A program made the position numbers and the translations under genes. Under the pieces are notes generated by a model that did no database searches, was not told the origin of the DNA, and saw only the letters and a list, made by a program, of their open reading frames with translations. This document shows, in pieces, positions 23,273-32,326 of a DNA stretch of 64,000 bases. The stretch lies in NCBI GenBank assembly GCA_021228405.1, contig JAJQRF010000012.1:1-64000 (forward strand), written 5' to 3'. Within the stretch, counting starts at the first letter, position 1. Every line of letters starts with the position of its first letter. Origin of the DNA: Pyrinomonadaceae bacterium. GTDB lineage: Bacteria; Acidobacteriota; Blastocatellia; Pyrinomonadales; Pyrinomonadaceae.

Positions 23273-26056
23273 ATGAAGAAACTAAAATTAGTCGTCATTT
23301 CGATATTTTTGCTGACATTGGCATTTTTTGAATTTTCGTCCGATTCAAATCTAGTGAGCGGACAAACCACGCTCAGTGCGCCGACGGGCGTAATTGCTTC
23401 GGACAGCGCATATTCAACTAAAGTCGGGCTTCTTTGGGACACGATCCGCAATGCCAAAACCTACCGCATTTTCCGCAATACGGTCAATGATTCCGCGACC
23501 GCAACCGACATCGGCACAACGCCCGCAAATACTTTTTTCGACACGACCGCACCGCAGGGACAAACGCTTTTCTACTGGGTTCGTGCCGAAAATCCGACGA
23601 CGGTCAGCCCATTGAGTCAAGCTGAACAAGGAACGCGTGCAAACGGCGGAGTCGGCGGCGGCATTCAACCGCTTTTGCCGCCCGACGCGCCGCCCGCCAA
23701 TCCGGTCACGGCAACCAAAGCATATCTCGGCAAAGCACTTTTTTGGGATGAACAGCTTTCTTCGACGCGCACCGTTTCGTGCGGAACGTGTCATTCGGGC
23801 GCGGGCGGCGGCGTTGACAAAAGAACGGCGACACAACGCACACGTTCGACAAATCCGGGTTTGGACGGAATTTTCAGCACGCCCGATGACGTTTTCGGTT
23901 CGCCCGGTGTAATGTCTAACAACCTCAACGGCGCGTATAACTGGTCGAGCACTTACGGCTTGCGCGAACAGGTCACGGGCAGACGCGCCATGCCTTACAC
24001 GGATTCGGGCTATCCCGGTTTGCTGTTCTGGGACGGACGCGCCAATCAGGTTTTCCGCGATCCTTTGACGAATCAGGTTGTTTTGCAAGGCGGCGGCGCG
24101 CTTGAAAATCAGATTTTGGGACCGCCTTTAAGCGACACGGAAATGGCGCATTCGGGCAGAAACTGGCAGGATGTCGTTAATCGGCTCAACAACGCGAAAC
24201 CGCTTGCGCTTGCTTCAAATATCCCGAACGGTTTGAAAAATTGGATCGACGGCAGAACTTATCCCGAACTCTTCGAGGAAACGTTCGGCACGCCCGAAAT
24301 CACGCCCGTCCGCATCGCTTTGGCGATTGCCACACACGAACGGACGCTTTATTCCGATCAAACGCCGTTCGACCAACTCAATCAGGGCATCAATACATTT
24401 ACCGCCGCCGAACAGCGAGGTTTGAATCTTTTCACATCGGGAGTGACGGGTTGCACGGCTTGTCACGCCGGAAATCTGCAAAGCGACGGCGGTTTTCATT
24501 ACATCGGCGTTCGCCCGACAAATGAGGATACAGGCAGACAGCAAGTCACCAACAATATCAACAATGCCGGACAATTCCGCACGCCGATCTTAAGAAACGT
24601 CGAACTGCGCGGGGCATATTTCCATAACGGAAGATTCACAACCTTGCGCGAAGTGGTCGATTTTTATAATCGCGGCGGCGACTTCAATGCGCCGAATAAA
24701 GACCCGAACATTCGTCCGCGAGGTTTGGGCAACAATCAATTAAACGATATTGTCGCTTTCTTAAGCCGACCGCTGACCGATCCGCGTGTCCGCAACGAGC
24801 TTCCGCCGTTTGACCGTCCGCAACTTTACACCGAATCAGACCGCGTTCCGGTCATTGTTGGAACAGGCATCGCAGGATCGAACGGATTGGTTCCGACCGC
24901 GATCGCCATCGAACCGCCGCTTGCGGGAAATCCCGCGTTTACGGTCGGTTTGTCGGGCGCGCTCGGTGGTGCAAACGCAGTTCTCGTCATCAATGAAACC
25001 GATCCCGGCGCAACTGCAAACATTCCCGCAAGCGGAAGTTTTGCGCGTGTCAACGTTTCTCTGCAAGGCAACGGCGCGGGCAACGGTTTCGGCTCGGCAA
25101 CTTTGCAGATTCCCGACAATGCGGCGATCATCGGCAAAACCTTTTTCGGACGCTGGTATGTGACGGACGCGGGCGCGGCAAACGGTGTCGCGGTTTCGCA
25201 AGCGTTCCGCTTTACGGTTTTCGGTGAAGCGACCGCGCCGAATCGGGCAAAACACGCCGATTTCGACGGCGACGGCAAGACGGACGTTTCGGTTTTCCGT
25301 CCTGCTGACGGCAACTGGTATATTTTGCGTTCCTCGGACAACAGCTTCAGCGCGACGAATTTCGGGCTGGCTTCGGATGTTATCACACCCGCCGATTTTG
25401 ACGGCGACGGCAAAACCGATGTCGGCGTTTTCCGCAACGGTGCGTGGTATATTCAGCGCAGCCGCGATGGTTTGCAGGTCATTAATTTCGGTTCGGCAGG
25501 CGATAAGCCGCAACCCGCCGACTATGACGGTGACGGAATTGCCGATGCCGCCGTTTTCCGCGCTTCGACGGGAACCTGGTATATCCAGCAGAGCCGTGAC
25601 GGATTCAAAGCGGTTACGTTCGGCAACGCGACCGACCGACCCGTTGCCGCCGATTATGACGGCGACGGCAAAGCCGATGTCGCAGTTTACCGCGACGGAA
25701 ACTGGTATATTCAACGCAGTTCGGCAGGATTTACGGCGGTCAGCTTCGGACTCGCGGAAGACAAACCCGTTTTCGGTGATTACGACGGCGACGGTAAAGC
25801 CGACATCGCGGTTTATCGTCCGGGTTCGGGCGGTTGGTATTTCCTGCGGAGCGGCGACGGAAGTTTCGGCGCGGTCAGCTTCGGGCTTTCAACCGACGTG
25901 CCTTCACCCGGCGATTATGACGGCGACGGCAAAAACGACACGGCGGTTTTCCGTGCGGGAAACTGGTATCTGATGCAAAGTTCCAACAACGCTTTCAGAG
26001 CGCAAAGCTGGGGCACGAGCCAGGATATTGCGGTCCCGTCGGCGATCGTTCCTTAG
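23273..26056 (+). CDS. Dihaem peroxidase-like protein with VCBS repeats
   Basis: A 927-residue secreted fusion. A signal peptide is followed by a fibronectin-III-like domain (about 37-120). A MauG/cytochrome c peroxidase-type region follows with two haem c sites, CGTCH (C170-H174) and CTACH (C394-H398), and the usual FRTPILRNVELRGAYFHNGRFTTLREVVDFYN motif. After a beta domain, about seven FG-GAP/VCBS-type repeats run to the end (about 655-927), each with DxDGDGKxD calcium loops and VFR...WYI strands. Such repeats form beta-propellers in surface proteins. Haem attachment would need a cytochrome c maturation system. It is co-transcribed with the ECF sigma. Confidence 0.85.
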   Translation: MKKLKLVVISIFLLTLAFFEFSSDSNLVSGQTTLSAPTGVIASDSAYSTKVGLLWDTIRNAKTYRIFRNTVNDSATATDIGTTPANTFFDTTAPQGQTLFYWVRAENPTTVSPLSQAEQGTRANGGVGGGIQPLLPPDAPPANPVTATKAYLGKALFWDEQLSSTRTVSCGTCHSGAGGGVDKRTATQRTRSTNPGLDGIFSTPDDVFGSPGVMSNNLNGAYNWSSTYGLREQVTGRRAMPYTDSGYPGLLFWDGRANQVFRDPLTNQVVLQGGGALENQILGPPLSDTEMAHSGRNWQDVVNRLNNAKPLALASNIPNGLKNWIDGRTYPELFEETFGTPEITPVRIALAIATHERTLYSDQTPFDQLNQGINTFTAAEQRGLNLFTSGVTGCTACHAGNLQSDGGFHYIGVRPTNEDTGRQQVTNNINNAGQFRTPILRNVELRGAYFHNGRFTTLREVVDFYNRGGDFNAPNKDPNIRPRGLGNNQLNDIVAFLSRPLTDPRVRNELPPFDRPQLYTESDRVPVIVGTGIAGSNGLVPTAIAIEPPLAGNPAFTVGLSGALGGANAVLVINETDPGATANIPASGSFARVNVSLQGNGAGNGFGSATLQIPDNAAIIGKTFFGRWYVTDAGAANGVAVSQAFRFTVFGEATAPNRAKHADFDGDGKTDVSVFRPADGNWYILRSSDNSFSATNFGLASDVITPADFDGDGKTDVGVFRNGAWYIQRSRDGLQVINFGSAGDKPQPADYDGDGIADAAVFRASTGTWYIQQSRDGFKAVTFGNATDRPVAADYDGDGKADVAVYRDGNWYIQRSSAGFTAVSFGLAEDKPVFGDYDGDGKADIAVYRPGSGGWYFLRSGDGSFGAVSFGLSTDVPSPGDYDGDGKNDTAVFRAGNWYLMQSSNNAFRAQSWGTSQDIAVPSAIVP

Positions 26057-26241
26057 GCAGTTAAACTGATTTCACCCCAACGAAACGAAAGTGTCGGATA
26101 AGTATAGCTTTATATTTTCCGACGCTTTCGCCCGTTTCGAGGCACCGATTACGAAACAAATACGGCGGAAGCTTATTTTCCAACTTGGCGGAAAGGTTTT
26201 TCCATATCGGCGGAAAGGTTTAGCAACAAAATGTTCAGAGT

Positions 26242-26298
26242 TTCAAAGGGCGTTTCGCGTTTGAATTTCGCCGCAAAGTTTCAAACGCGAAACGCCCT
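26242..26298. repeat. Dispersed repeat family B as 19-bp inverted pair
   Basis: AGGGCGTTTCGCGTTTGAA (26247-26265) is perfectly inverted at 26280-26298, and the left arm matches the copies at 6593 and 6677. The rest of the 26057-26341 gap contains an imperfect hairpin (about 26087-26129, CGAAAGTGTCGG with CCGACGCTTTCG) and diverged GGCGGAAAGGTTT repeats. Confidence 0.75.
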
Positions 26299-26341
26299 CT
26301 AAATTCCGAGCGCGTTCGTGCAAATTCCGGGAAAAAGACTC

Positions 26342-26935
26342 TTAAACATTTTCGCACACGATCAGGTTCACGATTCCGAAGGCTTTTTTCTTTACGTTCA
26401 AAATTTTCAAACCCGCGTCCTGCGCCAGTTTTGCGGTTTCCCGGTTAAAACAATCTGCGATCAATGCGCTCGTGAAAATGTTCAGAAAATCGAATAAATA
26501 TCCCGAAATTCCCGGCGGGCGAACGTGTTCGAGCAGAACGATTTTTCCGCTTGGACGGACGATCCTTTTCAATTCGAGAAAAGCGTTTCCGGGTTTTTCA
26601 AGCGAACAAAAAACCAAAGTCGCAAATGCGGCATCAAAACTGTTTTCGGCAAACGGCAAAGTTTCCGCGTTGTTTTGGATAAAGTTGACAAAGTTTGTTT
26701 CTCCGTTTAGTTTTTCACGTGCTTTTTCGAGCATTTTACGGGAAATTTCGCTGGCAACAGCGTGTTTGGAAGGCGGATAAAAAGGAAAATTTGCTCCTGT
26801 TCCCGCGCCGATCTCTAAAATCTCGGCGTTTTCGGGCAGATGCGAAAGAGTTTCCCTGCGCCATTTTTCAAGAAATCTTTTCTCAAACGGAGCAAGCGCG
26901 CAATCGTATCCGTTGGCGAATTTGTCGTAGATCAT
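26342..26935 (-). CDS. Class I SAM-dependent methyltransferase
   Basis: A 197-residue methyltransferase with the SAM-binding glycine motif EIGAGTGANFPFY (about 41-53), the acidic NNAETLPFAENSFDAAFATLVF segment, and the post-motif LKRIVRPSGKIVLLEHVRPPG. This pattern is typical of UbiE/METTL7-like small enzymes. The substrate is not evident. It is encoded alone, on the strand opposite to its neighbours. Confidence 0.85.
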   Translation of the reverse strand: MIYDKFANGYDCALAPFEKRFLEKWRRETLSHLPENAEILEIGAGTGANFPFYPPSKHAVASEISRKMLEKAREKLNGETNFVNFIQNNAETLPFAENSFDAAFATLVFCSLEKPGNAFLELKRIVRPSGKIVLLEHVRPPGISGYLFDFLNIFTSALIADCFNRETAKLAQDAGLKILNVKKKAFGIVNLIVCENV

Positions 26936-27100
26936 TGCCTGAAAATTTTAACAGACATTTTACATTAGATAAGCGGAAACGGCAGGGAAAATAAGATTTG
27001 AAGGAATTTGTTTCGGCGGAGAGATTTCTTTTTCGGAAAATAAACGCTTATAATCAAATCTTTTCAAAGTCTTTACGTCTTTGTGGTGAAAATACAATTT

Positions 27101-28510
27101 ATGGCTAAAAAAGGTTCGGTTTTAATTTGTGACGACGAAGAAATAATGCGCGATGTGCTTGAAACGATCATTTCGAGCGCAGGTTATAAAGTCGATCTTG
27201 CAAAACGCGGTGAAGAAGCCCTCGAAGCATACGGGCAGAAATCGTATGACGTGGTGTTGATGGACGTTTCGATGCCCGGCATCGGCGGACTGACCGCGCT
27301 CGAAGAGCTTATCAAGCTCGACCCCGAAGCCGTCGTTTTAATGGTTACGGCTTATGCAACCTTCGACACGGCAATTTCCGCGTGGGAAAAAGGCGCGACC
27401 GGAATCATCCGTAAACCGTTCCAAAACGAACAAATCCTTGCATTAATCAATCGCGGCATCAAAAAACGACGCAACGAAGAAGAACGCCAAACCCTGCGCC
27501 AGGCAATGACGCGCTCGGTCAAACGCGATGCGATCATCGGGCGTTCCGACAAAATGGAAAATGTTTTCCGCCTTGTCGAACGGGTCGCCCCGGCGCGTTC
27601 GACGGTTTTAATCACGGGCGAATCGGGCACGGGCAAAGAACTCGTCGCGAAAGCGATCCACGAGGCAAGTCCGCGCGCCGATGAAAAATTCGTCGCCGTA
27701 AACTGCTCGAACATTCCGTCCGAACTGCTCGAATCCGAACTTTTCGGACATACGAAAGGCGCATTTACGGGTGCGGTCGCGGTCAAAAAAGGTTTGTTTG
27801 AAGTTGCCGACGGCGGTTCGATCTTTCTCGATGAGATCGGCGATCTGCGTCCCGAAATTCAGGTCCGTCTGCTTCGCGTCATTCAGGAACGCGAATTTAC
27901 CGCGCTCGGCGACACGACCCCGACCAAGGTCGATGTGCGCATCATCGCGGCAACGAACGTCGATCTGAAGGAAGCCGTCCGCAACGGGACTTTCCGCGAA
28001 GATTTGTATTACCGTCTTTCGGTCGTCCCGATCGAATTGCCCGCGCTTCGTGAAAGAAACGAAGATGTTTTGCCGCTCACACAGCATTTTATCCGCAAAT
28101 ATAATGAAGAAAACGGGCGCACGATCAGCGAAAATCTTTCGCCCGAAGTGCTTTCCCTGCTCGAAAACTACTATTTCCCGGGCAATGTCCGCGAACTCGA
28201 AAACATTATCGAACGTGCCGTCGTGATCGCGCCGACCGACGAAATCACCGTCGAATGTCTGCGTCCCGAAGTCCGCAATCCCGAAATTCTCGGTGTAATG
28301 ATGAAAGAGAGCGAAGGAAAATCCGGCGACATCGACCTTTCACGCGGCGTAAATTTCTATGATGAAGTCCGAAAATTTGAAACCGATCTGATTCGCCGCG
28401 CACTCGACCAGACCGGCGGACATCAATCCCGTGCCGCACGGCTTTTAGGTTTGAATGCGACGACGCTCAACTCGAAGATCAAAACTTATAACATTCCGGC
28501 GAGAAACTGA
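27101..28510 (+). CDS. Sigma-54-dependent response regulator (NtrC type)
   Basis: A 469-residue transcription activator in three parts. The receiver domain has DD near residue 11, phospho-acceptor Asp55 in VVLMDVSMPG, and conserved Thr and Lys downstream. The AAA+ domain has Walker [17 protein letters not shown], the sigma-54-contacting GAFTGA and Walker B IFLDEIGDL. The C-terminus has a Fis-type helix-turn-helix (HQSRAARLLGLNATTLNSKI). I start at ATG 27101; the frame also opens at GTG 27083. No histidine kinase is adjacent. A consensus sigma-54 promoter lies 180 bp past its end, in front of the TonB receptor, its probable target. Confidence 0.92.
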   Translation: MAKKGSVLICDDEEIMRDVLETIISSAGYKVDLAKRGEEALEAYGQKSYDVVLMDVSMPGIGGLTALEELIKLDPEAVVLMVTAYATFDTAISAWEKGATGIIRKPFQNEQILALINRGIKKRRNEEERQTLRQAMTRSVKRDAIIGRSDKMENVFRLVERVAPARSTVLITGESGTGKELVAKAIHEASPRADEKFVAVNCSNIPSELLESELFGHTKGAFTGAVAVKKGLFEVADGGSIFLDEIGDLRPEIQVRLLRVIQEREFTALGDTTPTKVDVRIIAATNVDLKEAVRNGTFREDLYYRLSVVPIELPALRERNEDVLPLTQHFIRKYNEENGRTISENLSPEVLSLLENYYFPGNVRELENIIERAVVIAPTDEITVECLRPEVRNPEILGVMMKESEGKSGDIDLSRGVNFYDEVRKFETDLIRRALDQTGGHQSRAARLLGLNATTLNSKIKTYNIPARN

Positions 28511-28691
28511 ATTTTATAAAATAAATCCGAAAATTTGGCTATATATATATTTTTTTGTATAGCGAAGCCGTCTTCCCGTTTCTTCCCGGATTTTTTTCGG
28601 CTTACGATAAACGGCGTATTAAATGTATCTATTAAATTATATAAATCGATAAAGAACTTAGCCGATCTCCGAGCATTCAAAGTTGATTGAG

Positions 28692-28706
28692 TGGCACAAA
28701 ACTTGC
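28692..28706 (+). promoter_or_regulatory. Consensus sigma-54 promoter
   Basis: TGGCAC-AAAAC-TTGC matches the -24/-12 consensus with exact GG-to-GC spacing. It lies 80 bp before the TonB-receptor start and just downstream of an NtrC-type activator gene. The rest of the 28511-28785 gap is AT-rich with an imperfect AAGCCG/CGGCTT hairpin. Confidence 0.9.
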
Positions 28707-28785
28707 TCATTTTCCTGTCCATTGTGGTATTCTTCCATACCAAACGCACTAATATTAGCTACATTAAGATACTTTGGAGGAGATA

Positions 28786-31700
28786 ATGAAAAGACTTTTG
28801 TCTATAAGTTTGACAGTATTGCTGTTTGGGTTTTCCGTGCTTGCCCAAACCAGCCGAGGAACTGTTAGTGGTACGATAAGCGATCCCAACGGAGCAGTAG
28901 TTCCGGGTGCCGAAGTAACCCTGACAAACACGGCAACCACAGTTACACGCACAACGACAACGAACGATCAGGGATTTTACAGATTCGACGCAGTTGATCT
29001 GGGAACATACTCGATTCGTATCGCGGCGGCGAGTTTTAGTCCGCTGGTCAAAAACAATATTGTTGTAAATGCTAACCAAACTTCCGCCGTCGACGGAGAA
29101 CTGACCTTAGGCAGTCAGGAAGTCGTGGTTGAGGTTACGAGCGACGCAGGCGCACAATTACAAACCGAAGCGGCTGTTCGCGGGGGCAACATTTCGACAC
29201 GCCAGATCACGGAGTTGCCGATTGCCGCCAACCCGACGGCTTTAGCACTGACTTTGCCCGGTGTCGTCACGAACCGCACCGGAGTCGGGGTCGGAACTTT
29301 CTCGGTCAACGGTGCACGCGGACGTTCCAACAACTTTTTGATCGACGGAACGGAAAATAACGATATTTCCGTGGCAGGTCAGGGACAGCAGATCACGAAC
29401 AGAGATGCGGTGCAGGAAGTTTCAGTCCAAACCGGAAACTATGATTCGGAATTCGGACGTGCCGGCGGTGCGGTCGTCAATGTCATCACCCGCTCGGGAA
29501 CGAGCAATTTTCACGGCACTCTGGCGTTTCAGTATGACACGAGCACAGACGATGCCATTACCAGTTTACAATCGCGCAACCCGCAGGTTCTTGCACTCGG
29601 AAGACCTTTGTTCAATGATGAAAAAGTCTATTCGGGAACCTTCGGCGGTCCGCTTTTCCTTCCGAATATCGGCGACGGCGGTCCGGTTTTCAACACCAGC
29701 CGCGACAGAAACTTTTTCTTCGTAGGATATTTGGAAAATCGCTTCCGCTCACCGGGCGGTTCGACGACTTTGATTACCCCGACGGCTGCCGGACGTGCCG
29801 TCCTGCAACAGTATGCAGGAACTAATCCGCGAGTTGCCGAATATTTGACATTGACTGCCAATGCGGTCGCTCCCGTCGCAAACAGACCTGCCGTTTCGCT
29901 TGACCCGCTGAACACACCGGTCGTGCGCGGTTCGGTTGCGATCGGAGATTTCTTCCGAACTTTTTCAAATACGTCAACAACCAAACAGTTTCAAATAAGA
30001 ACTGACCATAAACTGACGGAAAGCGATCAACTTACCTTCCGTTTCCTTTCCGATATTACCGACGCACCTCTTGCAACGGTAAATTTCCCGGGATTCGATT
30101 CAAATCAATCTAACCGATACTATAATTTCCTGATTGCCGAAACGCACGTTTTCTCAAGTTCGACAACCAACGAGCTGAGACTTGCATACAATCGGATCAA
30201 ATTAGGATTTCCGCTTGCAGACCCGTCGGGTCCGGCGGCAAGTCAGCCGACGATCTCCGTGGCAGGTTTAACTTCGGTCGGAGCACCGACGAATATTCCT
30301 CAGGGTCGCACGGCAGACAACTACCAGGTTCAGGATACCTTTACGCATATTTTCGGCGATCATACGCTCCGCACCGGGGTCGATTATCTCCGTCAAATTT
30401 CGACACAGCTTGCACCGGCTGATATTCGCGGAACACTGACCTACACGGCAACCACCAGTTTCACGTCTCTGGCAAATTTCATTGACGATTTCGGCGGAGC
30501 CAGCGGCAGTGTGAACCGTGTTTTCGGCGATCCGACCTATAATCCGACCCTGCACCGTATCGCCGTATTCGGACAGGATCGTTGGAAATTTTCAAACGAC
30601 CTGACGCTGACGATGGGTCTTCGTTACGAAAACTTCGGAACCCCGTTCAATACGCTTCGCACACCTGCGTTTACCGGATTATTTAACGTTGATCCCATCA
30701 CACGCACAGGTCCGTTCAGCCAACCGAACCAGGTCAGGAAAGATAATAATAACTTTGCACCGTCAGTCGGTTTTGCTTATTCGCCTTCGTTCAGCGGAGG
30801 AGTCGGCGGTTTTCTCTTCGGTGATAAAAAATCGGTGATCCGTGCCGGTTACAACATCGGATACGATTCATTCTTTAACAATATCGCATCAAATGCCGCG
30901 GCTTCGTCACCGAACCAGATAGCGGTCCTTATCAACTCGACCGTATCGACCGCCAATCCGCGCGGATTGGGCAGTTTCAGCACCCGCCTTCCGACCGTCG
31001 CACCGACGACGGTTTCGCCGGCAAGTGCACAAACGCTTATCGATCCGAATCTGGAAAATCCTTATTACCAGAGATGGTCACTCGGTTTACAGCGTGAACT
31101 TCCCTTTGATGTCGTTATGGACTTGTCCTATGTCGGCTCGAAAGGAACCAACCTTTACCTGAACGAAGATGCAAACCCGTTGGTAAGACCGGAACTGCGC
31201 ATTACGCCGCCCGGAGTTACGACAGGTTTGACGGGAAGATTGGATAATCTGCAGGGCGGTCGCACGATTCGCACGAATGGCGGAGATTCAAACTATCATT
31301 CGGGACAGTTGGAAGTTCGCCGCCGTTTCACGAATAACTTTTTAGTTACGGGATCGTATACGTTCTCGAAATTAATCAATAATGCCGACGAAGTATTCGC
31401 AGTCGGTATCTCGACGGCAACTTCGGTGGCTGCCATTCCCGCAGTTTTCGGCGGACAGAGAGGCGAAAGAGGTCTTTCGGTTGACGACCGCACGCATCGC
31501 GCGGCTTTCACGTATGTCATCGAATCGCCTTATTTCAGACAACAGGAAGGTTTTGTCGGCAGATTGCTCGGCGGTTTCCAGTTTAGCGGCGTGACAACTT
31601 TTGAGTCGGGCGTACCGTTTACGGTATTTAACGGCTTCGACGCAGACGGAATCGGCGGAAACAATGATCGTCCGACATTTAACCCGAACGGACAGCGCGG

Positions 31701-32154
31701 CGTTCGTGCCGTTCCGGTGGTTGATGCCAATAACTTTATTATCGGCTACATCAACCCCGAAATCGTATTGACCCGCAATGCCGCCGGACAGCCGCTCACC
31801 TTTGCACCGATCGATCCGAATACCGCTCAGTATATCGTCAATCCGGCTTACGTTGCCGGAGCGGCGGGCAGTGTGGTTCGCACCGGAACGCTCGGACGCA
31901 ACACTGAGCGTTCGCCGTCGGTATCGAATACGAACCTGACGCTTTTGAAGCGCACAAGACTTTTTGGCGAAAGAGTATTTTTGGAAGCAAGAACCGAATT
32001 GTTCAATGCGTTCAATACTCCTAACTTCCCTTCGTCAGGAACGATTGCGAGCACGGCGAGTGCGTTGACGCAAGGATTCTTCCTTAACCCCGACACTATC
32101 TCTACAAGTGGCGGAGGTCGCGTTATTCGTTACCAGGTTAAATTAGTTTTCTAA
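28786..32154 (+). CDS. Oar-like TonB-dependent outer-membrane receptor
   Basis: A 1122-residue outer-membrane receptor. The ATG at 28786 is chosen because GGAGGAGAT precedes it. After a signal peptide (to about QT, residue 22) comes a carboxypeptidase-regulatory-like domain (GTVSGTISDPNGAVVPGAEVTLTN..., about 24-110). A plug domain follows (ITELPIAANPTALALTLPGV, FSVNGARGRSNNFLIDGTENND), then a long beta-barrel ending in aromatic Phe (YQVKLVF). Oar-like receptors are common in Acidobacteria and import unknown, often polymer-derived, ligands. Control by sigma-54 is suggested by the promoter ahead of it. A very strong terminator follows. Confidence 0.92.
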   Translation: MKRLLSISLTVLLFGFSVLAQTSRGTVSGTISDPNGAVVPGAEVTLTNTATTVTRTTTTNDQGFYRFDAVDLGTYSIRIAAASFSPLVKNNIVVNANQTSAVDGELTLGSQEVVVEVTSDAGAQLQTEAAVRGGNISTRQITELPIAANPTALALTLPGVVTNRTGVGVGTFSVNGARGRSNNFLIDGTENNDISVAGQGQQITNRDAVQEVSVQTGNYDSEFGRAGGAVVNVITRSGTSNFHGTLAFQYDTSTDDAITSLQSRNPQVLALGRPLFNDEKVYSGTFGGPLFLPNIGDGGPVFNTSRDRNFFFVGYLENRFRSPGGSTTLITPTAAGRAVLQQYAGTNPRVAEYLTLTANAVAPVANRPAVSLDPLNTPVVRGSVAIGDFFRTFSNTSTTKQFQIRTDHKLTESDQLTFRFLSDITDAPLATVNFPGFDSNQSNRYYNFLIAETHVFSSSTTNELRLAYNRIKLGFPLADPSGPAASQPTISVAGLTSVGAPTNIPQGRTADNYQVQDTFTHIFGDHTLRTGVDYLRQISTQLAPADIRGTLTYTATTSFTSLANFIDDFGGASGSVNRVFGDPTYNPTLHRIAVFGQDRWKFSNDLTLTMGLRYENFGTPFNTLRTPAFTGLFNVDPITRTGPFSQPNQVRKDNNNFAPSVGFAYSPSFSGGVGGFLFGDKKSVIRAGYNIGYDSFFNNIASNAAASSPNQIAVLINSTVSTANPRGLGSFSTRLPTVAPTTVSPASAQTLIDPNLENPYYQRWSLGLQRELPFDVVMDLSYVGSKGTNLYLNEDANPLVRPELRITPPGVTTGLTGRLDNLQGGRTIRTNGGDSNYHSGQLEVRRRFTNNFLVTGSYTFSKLINNADEVFAVGISTATSVAAIPAVFGGQRGERGLSVDDRTHRAAFTYVIESPYFRQQEGFVGRLLGGFQFSGVTTFESGVPFTVFNGFDADGIGGNNDRPTFNPNGQRGVRAVPVVDANNFIIGYINPEIVLTRNAAGQPLTFAPIDPNTAQYIVNPAYVAGAAGSVVRTGTLGRNTERSPSVSNTNLTLLKRTRLFGERVFLEARTELFNAFNTPNFPSSGTIASTASALTQGFFLNPDTISTSGGGRVIRYQVKLVF

Positions 32155-32175
32155 ACGGAAAATTCTAATTTATAA

Positions 32176-32238
32176 AAACAGAGCGGGCGGGACGGAGTAA
32201 TAGTGATAATTATTTACTCCGTCCCGCCCGCTCTGTTT
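32176..32238 (+). terminator. Very strong terminator after TonB receptor
   Basis: Perfect 25-bp arms (32176-32200 and 32214-32238) with a 13-nt loop, GC-rich in the stem and ending in TTTT. Confidence 0.92.
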
Positions 32239-32326
32239 TCAGGCTGAATTAAACATAGCTTTTTCAACAGATGTTTTCTGGCAAAAAGAAGTAATTTTTC
32301 ATAAGATAAAAAAGACCGATTTTAAG

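Noticed and set aside
24836-25714. 292-codon ORF antisense to the VCBS repeats
   Set aside because: Open frame created by the repeated GDGDG codons on the opposite strand; no recognisable protein.
26161-26222. A fifth 21-bp array made of GGCGGAAAGG units
   Set aside because: Only three diverged units with spacings of 23 and 22 bp, so it does not share the exact period.
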